Shown in pieces: positions 42,373-54,687 of a stretch of DNA of 64,000 nt. Origin of the DNA: Septoria linicola. Taxonomy: Eukaryota > Ascomycota > Dothideomycetes > Mycosphaerellales > Mycosphaerellaceae. The first letter of the stretch is position 1. Every line of letters begins with the position of its first letter. The DNA lies in assembly GCA_024114885.1 (NCBI GenBank), contig CP099420.1:3596001-3660000 (forward strand), read 5' to 3'. The translations under genes were made by a program, and so were the position numbers. Under the pieces are notes generated by a model. That model did no database searches, was not told where the DNA came from, and saw nothing but the letters and a program-made list of their open reading frames with translations.

Positions 42373-42634
42373 GTGGACACGGGCAGAATTTTGAAGTTTG
42401 TCAGCGAATACCGCTACGAAGAGCCGTGAGTGTATGTTGTACGGCGACAATGAGAACTGCAACGCGAGATATCGGCAGGCAAGGTCAAGTGCCAAAGCCC
42501 AGCAACAGAGAGTCTTGGAACTTGGAGATGGAGGACAGCAGAGAGGTCGCAGCACGTCAGGCTACGGCAACAGCACAGTATGATAGTGCTAGTCAAGCTA
42601 CTCAATGCAAGTCTATATACGAGCTCGGGTTGCT

Positions 42635-44349
42635 TCACGTCTCGTGCTCCATAATGATCGACCCTGATCCTGTCTGGTCGTCCTCGTTGATCTCGACATC
42701 CTTCTGCACCTCGGCCGCCGCATCCTCTAGTCGCTTCTTCTCCAATGCCTTGTTCCGCGCTATAATGAACCTCTCTCTCGGCGTCCAAGGTGATTTCACC
42801 ATCTTCAGTTGTTGTTCCTCAGTTTGTGTTGGAATCCTCCTTCCACGAGTACCCACGAATCCCCAGGCCATGAAATCGTACCACTTCCGCGCCATGTCGA
42901 TTCTCCTTCTGACTGCTTCGCCCATGACGAGCAGGTCCGGACTCAGAATCTTGATGGGCTTGAAGGGCGTGCCGTTTTTGGGCATGACGAATTTCTGGTA
43001 GCCGGTCTTGTAGAACTGCTCCATTCTCAAGCCCATAATGGGGAGGGTTCTGTCGATGTCTTCGGGTGTGCGCGAGTCGAAGCGGAATCTGTGGCGCATC
43101 CAGAGCTTGAGTATGTCCAGTGGTTGGATGGGTCTGCCGTTGCCTGCGCCGTCTGGTGCCCAGCCTCGCATGACGCGCCAGAGCGGTGTGAGGCTCTTCT
43201 CTGCGAGGAGTTTCTCGCGCAGATTGCAGCCGACCGCCATACCGTGGGCCCATCGGTTGGGCCAGATACCCTGATTGGGATGGTTTGCGGGATAAGCTTT
43301 GAATGCTGGATCGGTGAAGAACATGTCCACTTTGATGAAGAAGTGAGTCGCGAGGTGGAGCGTCCTATCGGTGATGTAGACCTTGCTCTGTATGCAAGCG
43401 AGTCGATGAGCATTCAAGGGCAGATCCATGATGAACCAGAGGCGCTGTTCGAGATCGTTAGCACAAACCTGAATGCCAAGTGACTGTTTTGACATCTCAC
43501 CTTGATAGCATCTCTGGTCTCAGGTGGCGTGCGGAAAGCCTTTGCTGCAAGCTGGATGGTCATGTCCTTCACCACGCCTTCTCGCCACACGACCATCTGT
43601 AGCCAGCGCATGCTAGGCACGTCTCTGGAGAAGAGGTTCATCTGCGCAAGCTCTGGACCGAGAGGGTCTGCTTTTGTCTTTTGTCGCTTGATCGGGTCTT
43701 TGATGCAAAACTCTTCGTAGTGGCGCCATGGAAAGATAGACTCTGCGCCTGGCGCCCAGGTCCGGACACTGGCGAGAATAAACGCTGTGTAGTTTTTGTT
43801 GTAGTACCAGTGGAACTTCTTGTCGATGGCGTACCACGAGATCAAAGAAGGTATGTCAAGACAGCTGACCAAGGCCATGATGAGGGAGCTGTCTTCGATG
43901 ATGGCGCCTAATAGACTAAATGGTTGCTTTGGTGGCGTGAATAATGCTTCTGGGTGAGCAGCAGTCGTCGAAGGACTGGTGACCAGTGGCGCGTCTTGAG
44001 GCAACGGGATCTGTGCCTTTGATGGCACCAAGTCCATGCCGGAAACGCTCGGTGGATTTGGCCTCGTCACTGCGACTGGTGATTGTGTTCCTTCGATAGT
44101 TGACGCTGCTTGTGCGACCCTCAATCGTGGGACGCCATTATCATCGTACTCTATCTGGATTCTGCTGGCCGCCTTAGATCGTTTCTGAGGTCGGGCGTTG
44201 GTTTCGTCAGATCCATCAGCTTCATCGTTCTCTGCCACTGGCCTTGAGCGTTTGCGGATGCCGCAAGAGACTTGCTGATCTGTCTCGAACTTTTCAACTT
44301 TGGCACTCTGTTGTGCCGAGCTATCTGAGCGCTCCAAATTAGGCGGCAT
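42635..44349 (-). CDS. F-box domain protein
   Basis: Two exons (intron 43445-43500) joining DAIK to RLWFIMDLPLN in phase, 552 aa if started at the ATG at 44349 (an ATG at 44379 would add ten). The N-terminal 140 residues are disordered with KR-rich nuclear-type motifs (GIRKRSRP, RPQKRSK). An F-box-like module (about 145-185: LLGAIIEDSSLIMALVSCLD then IPSLISWYAIDKKF) precedes a conserved fungal region rich in Trp/Arg that includes PSMRWLQMVVWREGVVKD, WMRHRFRFD and a basic C-terminal helix. It probably serves as substrate adaptor of an SCF ubiquitin ligase (inference from the F-box). The 5' end overlaps the end of the upstream gene by 11 bases in another frame. Confidence 0.75.
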
Positions 44350-45084
44350 CGCCTGCGCCGAGTTTTCCGAGGTCGTCATCCGCGCCGAAGAGGTGGTTGT
44401 AGGCTTGAGGATTGCTGTCTCGAACTGTCTTGCCGGGGTGTTTGTGGTCGGGAATGCTGAAGTCTTTGGGTGTTCGCTTTTTGGAGTGGCGTTGAGTGCC
44501 ATGAACAGGATGGAGTGGCTCTGTTGCTCCGGCGGCTGATGGGCGGAGGACGAAGTTTTCTGGTACGTAGTCCGAGTAGGGAGTAGGCTGGACTCTGTTC
44601 CTCGATCGGTACTCTGTGTGCTCGCTGCTGACTGCACTTTGTCCGCTTCGTGACTCCGTGGAATAGGAGAGCGATCGGCGGCGCTCGCGCCGGGCGTTTC
44701 GAGCATCTTCACGTCTTCTAGGGCGGCGTGGTGGCGGAGTTTCATCTCGTAAGTCGTCATTTCGTGCCGATCTAGATTTGCCACGTCTGTTTTGGCGGTC
44801 ATGTTCGTCGCGAATGTCCTTGGCGAGGGTGTCTGCTTTTGCTTGAGCTTTGCGCTCCGCCTTCTTGCGAGCGTTTCCTGGTCGATGGAAGGCTCCGTCG
44901 AAGGCGTTGTATTTGGACCAGCCTGTTCAGTCAGCTGAAAGTTCTTCGAAGTAACAGAAAGAGTGGCAAAGACCATTACAGAAGACGATGGAAGCGCCGC
45001 GAGCTGATGGCAATGGACGGACTCACAGAGAAGGGAGGCGAGGAGCGTCGCTCCGGACAAGTAGTAGAGTGATCCGATGCCCAT
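44339..45084 (-). CDS. Hypothetical protein with N-terminal signal anchor
   Basis: Two exons, 45084-45027 and 44922-44339 (intron 44923-45026, donor GTGAGT, branch GCTGAC, acceptor ACAG), give 213 aa. The gene is hidden because exon 2 has no ATG and a neighbouring frame is longer. Exon 1 encodes a hydrophobic N-terminus (MGIGSLYYLSGATLLASLLC) likely to be a signal anchor. Exon 2 begins WSKYNAFDGAFHRPGNARKK and continues as a highly basic helix (AERKAQAKADTLAKDIRDEH), then Arg/Ser-rich sequence and a neat C-terminus YNHLFGADDDLGKLGAGDAA. The exact frame closure (58 + 584 nt) supports it. No family recognised. The stop codon overlaps the start of the F-box gene. Confidence 0.65.
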
Positions 45085-46032
45085 GCTGACATTCGCAAAG
45101 CTGTGGCTGGTTCTTGATTGTCGAGCCTGCTGGAGATCGCGGCGTAGCAAGTGGAGAGAGTGAAGCGCTGGTGTGGTGTTCTGAGCTAGTCTGTCGAGGC
45201 AGCACTTCCGGCAATGTTCTTGTCGTTGTGCGTGTTCTGCAGGCAATTTCAGCAGTGGGAGCTCGACTCGAAATGTTTGTTTGCGCTTTGCAGATCGCTG
45301 CGTAGTGAGGCCGCCCTTGACGACGCACGTGGGAGCTAAGCAGCAGTCGTGGGACCAAGTGAAGCCGCTTGTGCCCAGCGTGAGAAGCAGCAGGAGGCGA
45401 GCGACGCTACACTGCAGCTGTAAGGCTGAATGTCCCACGCACAGCCAGTATTTCAATCTCGATCGAGGAGTGCAACGAGGCGCGGCTCGGAAAGATGCAG
45501 GTTTGTGAGATGCTGAAGGCGTTCTCGATGGGCGACGAGCGTGAGGGGTCGGTCTGGGACAGAATCGTGCGCTCGACTTGCCACTGTGCTTTTCAAAGTC
45601 GATTCGGGTGCCTAGATCGATGTAAGTAGAGCAGACCATACGGAACTTGCGTCTTGGCCAGAGATGGAAGGCGCATCAACGCTGAGGGTCATGCTCTTGC
45701 GAGTCTCCAATTGTTCTCTTTTCCTAATTGTAACAAAAACTTACGCTGCGTTGAGCGCTGGTATCACTGGAAGGCCTGTTGAAGCGCAGGCCTGTTGAAA
45801 GACCTTCCCAGCCGTGCCCGAAGCTCCCCAAAACGCCTTGAATATGCCCAATGCGGCGCGCAATATGCGACACCAATCCTTTCCACCTCTTCGCAGGCGC
45901 GGATCGATCTATCCTGCGTCGGCTGCTCATTCCCAGTGCTGGCGTGGCCTACCAGTCCGGTGTTTCTACGGAAGAACCATTGTCAGGATCCTGGCCATCA
46001 TCCTCATCATCACTCAGGACAGCGATTTCAGG
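45085..46032. other. Intergenic
   Basis: Upstream region of the signal-anchor gene and 3' flank of GTP cyclohydrolase. An open frame from 45639 continues into the F-box frame but I regard it as chance extension. Confidence 0.45.
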
Positions 46033-46993
46033 TCACGTCTTAATCAAGCTCAGGAACTCCTCCCTCGTCTTTGCGCGCTTCCTCATGGCTCCAAGCATGC
46101 AGCTGGTGACGGTCGAGGAACCAGACTTTTGAACACCTCGCGCGCACATGCACATATGAGTGCACTCCATCACAACACCAACACCTTGCGGTGTCAAGAC
46201 ATCACGGAGGGCCATGGCGATCTGCTTTGTTAGCCGCTCCTGGACTTGGAGGCGCCGGCTGAACATCTCAGCAATGCGAGCTAGTTTCGAGAGTCCAATC
46301 ACTCTGTTGGAGGGAATGTAGCCAATATGGACCTTAGCCACCTTGTCAGCTCGATCACAGCACAACACACGTAGTCACTCCTACCTTTCCGAAGAATGGA
46401 ACCAAGTGATGCTCACACAGAGCATAGACCTCGATGTCCTTGACAATGACCAATTCATCGTGATTTTCCTGGAAGATGGCATTGTTCACAATGTCTCTGA
46501 GATTCTCTTCATAGCCTTTCGTGAAGAACATCATGGCTTTCGCATAACGCTCTGGTGTCCCATGCAGACCCTCACGCTCTGGATCCTCGCCAATACATTC
46601 TAAGATCGTTCGGACCGCACCTGAAAGCTTTTCTAACCTGGCTTTGGCCTTAACGGGATCTTCTCGCTCCTGCAACCGCTCCACTGCGCCTACACTGGGA
46701 AAGGACAGCCCGTCAAAGTCAATCGCTGATGCTCCAGTATTGGGCGATATCGAGCGGCTTGTGGCTGGTGGTGTCAAAGGTGCTTCATCTACTGCGGCTC
46801 GAGGCTCAAGGCGTGCTTTGAGGCTTTCAAGCTGTGCATCGTCGACTTCTTCGTATTGTCTAGCAGACTGGCTCTGCGTGCCGATGGGCAGAGCAGGTCG
46901 TTCTAGCTCTGCCATGGGTATAGGCTCTCTACGTGCTCCCAGACCACTCGATCGAATCGACGCCAACACTCTCTCCCCTTCCGAATCAGACAT
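46033..46993 (-). CDS. FOL2: GTP cyclohydrolase I
   Basis: Two exons (intron 46342-46384, only 43 bp) encode 305 aa. The enzyme converts GTP to dihydroneopterin triphosphate, the first step toward folates and pterins. A fungal-type N-terminal extension of about 115 Ser/Pro-rich residues precedes the catalytic domain: IGEDPEREGLHGTPERYAKA, then YALCEHHLVPFFGKV with zinc-ligand Cys193 and His196, HIGYIPSNRVIGLSKLARI after the splice, and MECTHMCMCARGVQKSGS with the remaining zinc Cys. The start at MSDSEGER is chosen because upstream codons in the same frame are unlike the family. A longer open frame from 47086 exists. Confidence 0.95.
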
Positions 46994-48668
46994 CGGGGAA
47001 TGGCTGAGATTTGCCAAAATGTGGTATGCGGGGAGTATACTCTGCGGAAAAACTGCACTTCTCCAAGCGTGGAATGTGGAGGACAAGTATAGACCTCAGA
47101 GAAAGTGGTTGGAGAAGGCGGCTTGGATGTGGTAGAACAGTCGATCCATAATAATGCTAGAGCTAGCGTCCACTGTCCCGATCGTTCATGGTCAGCGCAA
47201 GAAAAGATTATCACGATGCGACTTTCGGCGTGCTGAAGTGACTCCGCTTTGAACCGAGCAAATCAAGGGTCCAATCGCACACGGTCGCAATCCTCTCATC
47301 AATGCTTCACCTCTCCAAGGACGAACACATCTGTCCCATCGACCACTTGCATGCTCATTTCAGCGCCATCAAATGCTGCGTTCCGCGAGCATGTTGTTGA
47401 CCTCACTGTCTCCGCTCTTCCATTCTGGGGCCCTGAGACTTCCGACGGGCAGCCACGGTTGCCGGTTTTCTCACATCTTCAGTCAGCTCCTCTCGCCTCT
47501 CGGGTGACGATGTGTCCTTGCTCGCGCACCATGCGCAGATCTGGAAAGGGAATCCCCTCATAATCATCGACATCAGACCACGAAGACATCTGTCGCATGC
47601 CGGAAGTTTTGATCAAAAGACGCAAGCTTCGGGTTTTCGTTGCGCTCGAGGCCTTTCTGAGCCACTGCCGGAGAGCTACTCATCCCCGTCATGCGCTTTC
47701 TTAGATAGTTCTGTTTACCGTGATGCATCTACGTCACCCCAGTGTGACGACGAAGGAAAGCGATGCTATTGTCTGCGAGCGCCATATGCGCCTGTCAATG
47801 CACCAGTAGCTGGCAGTGATTTCAAGGCTGCGACGGCAAAGCCAAAGGCGAGGTGTACTGCTAAACGGGCGGGCGAACATGATTTGCGTGCGCCAGACAT
47901 GCGTGATCATCAGCACGAAAGTGAGCGCAAGCCCACTGCTACTGGTCCCATGTCTTCTCAGCGGAGGAGATGGCAATCCTGTCAGATTCACTAATGTTCG
48001 CTGGTCGCCCAGCAACATCACCCAGCGATGCTTACAGGACGAAGACGATGACTTGCGTGTTCCATCGAGAACACTACTTTACAGATTCGATCAAGGTAGC
48101 GACAGCTCGCACGGGGTAAGCCAGCGATATGCATGTTGCACGTAAGTAACACAGGCTGCAAGCACCATTAACATCGACCTAGCGATGATGGGACGACGTT
48201 CTACTCTCACCGCTGAGGCCCGTCTGTCCCGAGTGAAAGTTGTAAACGTGGTCACCCGCACGGCTGCACATGAGGATCACCCGATGCAGCAGGAATGCTA
48301 CAATGGGAGCGTAGGACGATCGTTCAACTACTGACTATCACAGGATTCAGTGCATAAGAAAGGGCCTGAGGTGAAGGCAGACTCGAGGCGAAATCATAGC
48401 CGGACGCGCCAAGGCCGCTGCGCGGTGGATGAGGGGCGTGCATCCGCAATCATCTACTGCACATCCAGACAAAACATCTCTCTAAAACTCCACATCTGGT
48501 TTCGAGTGACAGCGACGGCAGAGATATCGAAGGGCTGGAAGTGATGCTGCCTGTCTGACATTTTCGCTTCGTGCTGTGATTGGAATATATTGCTTCGTCG
48601 GGCCGCCGACCTTTCATGTCTCTTCCCGCACGCCGGGCTTGACGACCTTGACACCTCCATCGAGCCAC
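46994..48668. other. Long intergenic region (about 1.7 kb), unresolved
   Basis: No gene accepted. Around 47403-47573 on the minus strand two frames look protein-like, one with Arg/Glu-rich helix (ERREELTEDVRKPATVAARR) and another with DGTDVFVLGEV before a stop near 47300. I could not build one consistent spliced model. The right end is the upstream region of the CTK1-like kinase. Confidence 0.35.
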
Positions 48669-51625
48669 ATGGAGGATTTGGGATCTTCATCGGGAGCGGT
48701 GCCAGCAAAGGACAGCACTCAGTCCAAGAGCAGTGCTGCGCGCCCTAGTCGAGCGCAGCCCTCTGTGCAGAGTTTTGTGAAGCTTCCCTCGCCCGTGCCA
48801 GAAGGAATCAGCGTTTCTGAGCCCCTACCGCAACCCGAGTCGTCGCGATACGAGCAATCACCCTCCCGGCAGCACCACCATCGATATCGCGACAGCAGCA
48901 GGAGCAGAGACCGACGACGATCACGCTCTCGAGGCGCACGCAAGGGAGGCGGCGACGACAGCTGGAGTTACCCATCATCGCGCCAAGACGACTACCATCG
49001 AAGCTCACGCTCTCACCTCTCCGCGTCGCACAACCACGACTCATCCACCGATCGATCTCACCACCACCATAGCCGCCATCATCGCAGCAGTCACGCTGCG
49101 CCAGACTCAGACTCAGCATCCGGGCGACATCATCGACGCACTGCAGATTGGGATGATACCAGGGCACGGTCGCCCCGATCCACAAAAGACGGCGACGCTG
49201 TAGCAGACAAACGCTCGGCGGGCGGACCAGACGAGTACTCGCGTCGTCGCAGGAGATCACGCTCAGCATCATCCAGCCACCACGAAGACACAAGTCGTCG
49301 GAGAAGGGATCACTCGCACGGAAGGCACCAGGACGACTATCGGAGCCATCGTCGGGACCACGATCGTAGCTCTCGTTCGCCTCGCCGGCATAGGACTGAG
49401 CACAGCGAGAGAACTTCTGGCCGGAGCAGGCGCCACCCAGAAGACGATCAATCAAGACCAGCATCTCCTCCACAAGGAAGCAGCAGACCTAGTCGGCGCG
49501 AGACCAGATCACCACGAGCGGAAAGCACTGAAAGCTCTCGACAGCCACCTATCGTCGAGGATACTGTTCATCGCTCGCATAGCCGTGAGAGCCACTACTC
49601 TCAGCAGGTCGAACCAAAGGAGGACGACGATATGTATGGCCGTGGTGGCTACGGAGCCAGATATGGAAGCTACAACAACTACAATCAGTATGGCTACAAC
49701 GCGAACACACCATACCAGCAGCAGCAATCATATGGTTATCAGCAAGGCCCTGGCGCATCTGGTGCTGGCTACTACCAGCAACAACAATCAGGCAAGCAGT
49801 ACGGCAGCACACCTCGTGATCCATACCCTCGGCCTAGTCCACGCGGAGGTGCAACAGCAGCAGCGGCAGCGCGGGGAACTGGGAGAGCTCATTTCGCCAA
49901 TCTGTCATGGACACCTGGTGACGGTGTGAAAGGCGGCCAGATTGTTGAGCCTGGCAAGTCCAGCGCATCCGAGCCCAGGTCTGTGGTCCTCGCTCCTGAT
50001 GTCGATGACAGCGATAACCCGTACCGGCCACCTACGGATCTTCGTGCAGATGACGAACACGCGGCGAAGAAGCGAAAGCTTGACCCAGCTACGCCAACCG
50101 GACCTGCTGTTGAGCAAAAGACCGCCGAACAGAAAGCGCTGGAAGCAGAGCGTGAGAAGAATAAGATCAGTTTCTCGATCAAAGGTCGTGCAAGCAGAGT
50201 CGCTGCAGAGGAGAAGACACCTGTCATTGCGAAGACTGAAACGTCGCCACTGCTTGCGAAAAAGACACCGGTGATCGTCTCTCCACTTGTCCAGAGCAAT
50301 GTGCCCGCGAAGAGTTCGAACTACATTGGCAACACCCGAGTCTCAGATCTAGCACATCCCCGCCGGTTTGACGTGCCTGCCACACGAAAAGAGAAAGTCA
50401 GGAAAAAGCGACTAAAGACCAAGCCGGAGCTCAGTGAGGAATTCAAGCAATCAGAGAGTGTGTACTTCAGGAAAACAGGCAACGAGTCTGTTGTCGGAAG
50501 TGGCACGTATGGCAAGGTGTACAAAGCTATACACGTTTACACTGGAGGCATGGTAGCGCTCAAGAAGATCCGCATGGAGGGCGAGCGCGATGGCGTAAGT
50601 TGAGTTTGCATTCTTGACATAGTTCTATGCTGACCAGACTGCAGTTCCCGGTCACTGCCATGCGCGAGATCAAACTCCTGCAGTCACTCAACCACAACAA
50701 CGTGGTTCCTTTGCTGGAAGTCATGGTTGAGCGCAATGATTGCTTCATGGTCTTCGAGTATTTGTCTCACGACTTGACTGGACTGTTGAACCACCCCACG
50801 TTTGCGCTCACAGCTGCGCACAAGAAGGATCTCGCAAAGCAGCTGTTCGAAGGTCTCGACTATCTTCATAGGAGAGGAGTCTTGCATCGCGATATCAAGG
50901 CTGCCAACATCCTCATCTCCAAGACAGGCGAGCTCAAGCTTGCTGATTTTGGTCTTGCGCGATTCTATCAGAAGCGCCAGAAGCAAGACTACACCAACCG
51001 CGTCATCACCATCTGGTACCGTAGTCCAGAACTGCTGCTTGGCGAAACTCAGTACGGTCCGGCAGTCGACATTTGGAGTGCGGCTTGCGTGCTTGTCGAG
51101 ATTTTCACACGACATGCCATCTTTCCTGGAGACGGCAGTGAAATCAACCAACTGGACAAGATTTACAATGTGCTTGGAACGCCGTCACGTAGTGAGTGGC
51201 CTGCGATATCCGAGCTGCAGTGGTACGAGCTCCTCCGACCTACGACACGAATGCAATCGACCTTTGCAGAAAAGTATCGAGAACGCGTTTCGCCGGAAGC
51301 TTTCGAACTTCTGCAAGCAATGTTTCTGTACGATCCCGCAAATCGACCTACTGCAGCTGATGTGCTCGAGCATCCATACTTCACTGCGGAGGAGCCTAAG
51401 CCAGCGCAAGTGGTCGAGCTCGCAAATCTTGAAGGCGACTGGCACGAATTCGAAAGCAAAGCGCTACGAAAGGAGAAAGAGAGACAGGAACGCGATGCGA
51501 GACGTGCTGCTCGAGAGGGCGAAAAGCGGAAAGCGGAGGAGACGCCTGGTGGTGCCGCGCCCCCTGATGCTAAGAAGATGAAGGCTCCTCCTCCTGCTGG
51601 GCCCAGCGCTGATGTCGGAGCATAG
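48669..51625 (+). CDS. CTK1: CTK1/CDK12-type RNA polymerase II CTD kinase
   Basis: Two exons (intron 50595-50644) encode 968 aa. The first 330 residues are rich in Arg-Ser, Arg-Asp and His, like CDK12/13, then a Tyr/Gln/Gly-rich stretch. The kinase domain starts near residue 610: GSGTYGKVYKA, VALKK, the cyclin-binding helix FPVTAMREIKLL immediately after the splice, HRDIKAANIL, DFGLAR and the activation loop TNRVITIWYRSPELLLG. This PITAIRE-like helix plus YGPAVDIWSAACVLVE fits Ctk1/Lsk1, the cyclin-dependent kinase that phosphorylates Ser2 of the Pol II C-terminal repeat during elongation. The C-terminus ends in a KR-rich tail with Pro/Ala. The start at MEDLGSSSG is the first ATG after an in-frame leader. 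Bur1/CDK9 is the main alternative. Confidence 0.92.
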
Positions 51626-51898
51626 AACGCTGCGGTGGAAGTGATGAAGCGACGAGATCGGTGGCCGCAGAGAAGAGGCATGTGACACACACGTACAGAA
51701 GTAGATGGTAGAATTCGATAGGCATACTCTGCCTGCGCAAATACGAGTATCGCTATGATCTGTTCTGTCTGAACTTCTATTCTGGCACAAGTATAAGTTA
51801 CACTGCTCTCTGTTCACGAGTACTGCACATCTGGTATCAACAAAACACACATCGTCCCCCATAAAACGCCAATCATATCCCATACATTGCTGCTGCTC

Positions 51899-53152
51899 TC
51901 ACGCATTACTGTAAGGCTGCGTGGGCACCAGTCCTCTGATACTTTCACTTTCCATCCGCCCTAGACTCGCGGCTCGTTCTTCCTCCTGCTCCACGATCGT
52001 TGTAACATGGATCCCATGTCCGCGATCCGTCGGCGTCAGTCGTCCATGATAACTCATGGAGTCTTCACTAGACACTTCTTCGATGTCCTTCTCGTTCCTC
52101 CCTAATCTATGCGTCATTCGCGAGAACTTCTCCATGGGCGTTTCATTGGTCTCGCGGTTCATGCTTCGTGTTGCAGAGATGTGGCATGAAGCTTGGTTCT
52201 TGCGTCCGCGGCCGCTGAGTTCGAGACCGGCGAAGTCACCTGTTGGTCTGGAGCCGCTGGCTGAGGAGAAGAGGCGTGGAAAGTAGCGTGTTATGCAGCC
52301 TTTGAGGGTGGGGAGGCAGGAGCAGAGGATTCCGACGTTGACTTCACAGCTAGAGAAGATGGCTGCGAGGGGATTGTCCCAGCTGACGTCTGTGCTGACG
52401 GAGATGGCGTAAAGGGAGGAGAGGCGCATGACGGATATTACGCAGACGGCGCCGCCCATGCCGAAAACGGCCATGAGGATGTAGCGTTGGCGTTTGGGGA
52501 GATTGAGAGATTTGAGGACTGGCAGTGGGAGGACTGTTGTGGCGATGTCGGTGACAATGTTCATTGCTGCGTTTGAGAACCTAGGATCACCACCGTTAGT
52601 GCTTGTGCTTGGATCTGAGACATTCGCCATGGGTCAGCATAAGCTAGCTCACCAGACTGCCAAGCGATTTAGACATGCTCCTGGTATGGCTGGGTTCCAG
52701 AAATGTTGTATAGGCCAGCAAGCGAATAGTGCAGAGAAGAAGGCCCATAGTGTCCACCCGACTATGACGGCCATCAGAGTGAAGCACCATCTCCTGAAGC
52801 GCTTTTCTGGGAAGATTCGAAGATATTGGAACAAGATTGATAGCTTGGCGAACATGAGCGCCAGGTAGTAGATCCAGACGGAGGCCCAGAACCAGATGAG
52901 GGAGTATGTATTATCGTTGTCGGACAGAGTGTCTGCGTGGCGGCCCATGCCATACTTGACTTGCATAACCATACATGTCGTAAGAGCAATGGTCAAAAGC
53001 AACGCAACAGTGATGACCAAGTCATCGATGCCCGCTGATCGAACAATGGCCAGTCGTGTAATCAGCCTTGATACGGTTGCCAGGAAGGCCAGCACTGTGA
53101 AGGCGACTGTCACGCCAACCACAGCGCTGCCAGGCGCGTGGCCGACAGCCAT
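51899..53152 (-). CDS. Rhodopsin-domain integral membrane protein (fungal 7TM)
   Basis: Two exons (intron 52581-52652) give 393 aa. Seven hydrophobic helices can be counted, four in exon 1 (e.g. VTVAFTVLAFLATVSRLI and LVITVALLLTIALTTCMV) and three in exon 2 after the junction LAVW-FSNAAMNIVTD. The landmarks GIDDLVI, KLSILFQYLRIF, CWPIQHFW and VLPLPVLKSLNLPKRQR belong to the large fungal rhodopsin-domain family that includes Pth11-related receptors. No N-terminal CFEM domain is present, so it is not a Pth11-type CFEM receptor. The cytoplasmic tail of about 130 residues is Ser/Arg/Glu-rich. Ligand and signalling role are unknown. Confidence 0.87.
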
Positions 53153-53220
53153 GTTCAGAGTGAGGTAGTGGTATCGATAAAGATGACCAAGGGCCGCATG
53201 CGCCTTTCGTGGGGCAGAAA

Positions 53221-53541
53221 ATGGAGGGCAAGTTCGAAATCAAGCAATCGGTCCTGCAGGCGGGAGGCGGACAGCCATAAGGAGAGGAAGTGGATCGCTT
53301 TGTCAATGCAGTTGTGCAACAAGCACTACAAGCATCCCAGACTCGCCCTGCATCACGGTCAACTGTCTTGGAAGCTGAGCAGTTCCATAAAATGAGCAGG
53401 AAAGCTGCAGTCCTGCGAACACAAGCACAAAAGCTAGAGAATGATAAGATCGACCCGGAAACGCAACCTTATGTCAGTATGTCGATGGGTTACCACGTGG
53501 AGCGGATTGACGATCAATCCGCGCAAGAATCTAGTATGTAA
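53221..53541 (+). pseudogene. Small ORF with an in-frame TAA, possible broken gene
   Basis: An ATG at 53221 opens MEGKFEIKQSVLQAGGGQP, ended by TAA at 53278. The same frame then continues for about 85 codons with good helical composition (VDRFVNAVVQQALQASQ, then SRKAAVLRTQAQKLENDKID) to 53541. Either a nonsense mutation splits one small protein, an unseen intron removes the stop, or it is chance. Only 68 bp separates its ATG from the divergent 7TM gene, which argues for caution. Confidence 0.3.
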
Positions 53542-54687
53542 AAGTGGTACGAAACATGGATTTTCATGCGTGACGAGCACGCCGACATTGACCGTCTGGC
53601 ACCATCTGCGGCACGCAAGTGGCTGACCAGGTCGCACAGTCGGTTTGGTGGGTCCCAAGTCCCCAATGCAGTGGGCCAGTATCGAGGTCAACGATAGGTC
53701 GCGACTCGCGAGATCATCCCCTGCCGCCAAGGTTTGGTGTAAGGCTGTGAGTGGCTGACTGGAGCAGTCGTGACAGGTGAGACCTGGCATCCGCGTCCTG
53801 TATAAAGGCATCCGGCCGTTGCTGCAAAGTTTGACAGCGATTCTCTGCTCATGGCGAATATGTTGAAGAGGGCGGCTCGGAAAAAGGGCTGCATCGCACA
53901 TTCGAGACGAAGTTCTGCCGCAGGTATATGATGCTGCTTTGAGGAATGATCATCAGGCACGGACGTAGGCGAATTACTCGAACCAGATGAGGCCCATGTG
54001 TCGGATCGATAGCAGGAAATAGCAGATTCATGATCGTGCGAGTGCTGTGTCAGTGCGAAGTATAGAGGCGTTGCCGAAGTCAGTCTTGCATGTCCCAAGA
54101 ACATTAAGCCGGATTGCTCCTCATGAGAATTCGCGTGGCGGCGTTCTCCTTCGGGCGTGCTGGAAGAAGTGACTTGACCAAATGGTCAGTAGCCGATCAG
54201 TGGTGAGGTCTGCTCGTGCATGCTACTTCAAGCATGTCCATGCAAGGAAGCAGATCAGAGTCATGATCACCATTATTATTGCCGCCTCACAGGCAGTGGA
54301 GAGGACCAGGTGAGAGCGCGTACGTGAGTCGGCAGTCGCTCGGTCATGAGTCGCGACTTGTCAGAGAATCCGAGAGCCCCTTTGCCAACGCGTTGATGGA
54401 GGAGACTGATGTGTAGAAGGCGACTGAGGCCACGAAATGCGCGATGCACAAAGAACACGTAGACGTGGCTGTGAATGTTGGTTGTCATTACTGGGAAGAG
54501 ACGGAGGGGAGGATGGAGGAAGGAGAGGCTGAAATCGCGGAGAGTCGGCGTCTCCCCAAACTTCACATGACAGCTTGCCTATTCTGCTGCGGTAGAGCTG
54601 GTCTGGTCTGGACTGTAATGAATTCCTGGACCTGACTGAATGCATACTGTCAACCACGATACGATACGATACGACAGATCGTTCACG
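53542..54687. other. Intergenic
   Basis: No gene recognised in about 1.1 kb. Short frames on both strands are incoherent. Contains the upstream region of SPC3, including three ACGAT iterations near 54658-54672. Confidence 0.5.

Noticed and set aside
42809..43483. 224-codon plus-strand frame opposite the F-box gene
   Set aside because: Shadow of the second F-box exon, which joins in phase to exon 1.
43414..45639. One 741-aa protein read straight through this open frame
   Set aside because: Its first half overlaps a spliced gene in another frame with better composition and exact frame closure. The F-box protein more likely starts near 44349.
47512..47994. 160-codon plus-strand ORF
   Set aside because: Cys/Pro/Arg-rich with no coherent structure. 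The antisense frames look at least as good, so the region is left unresolved.
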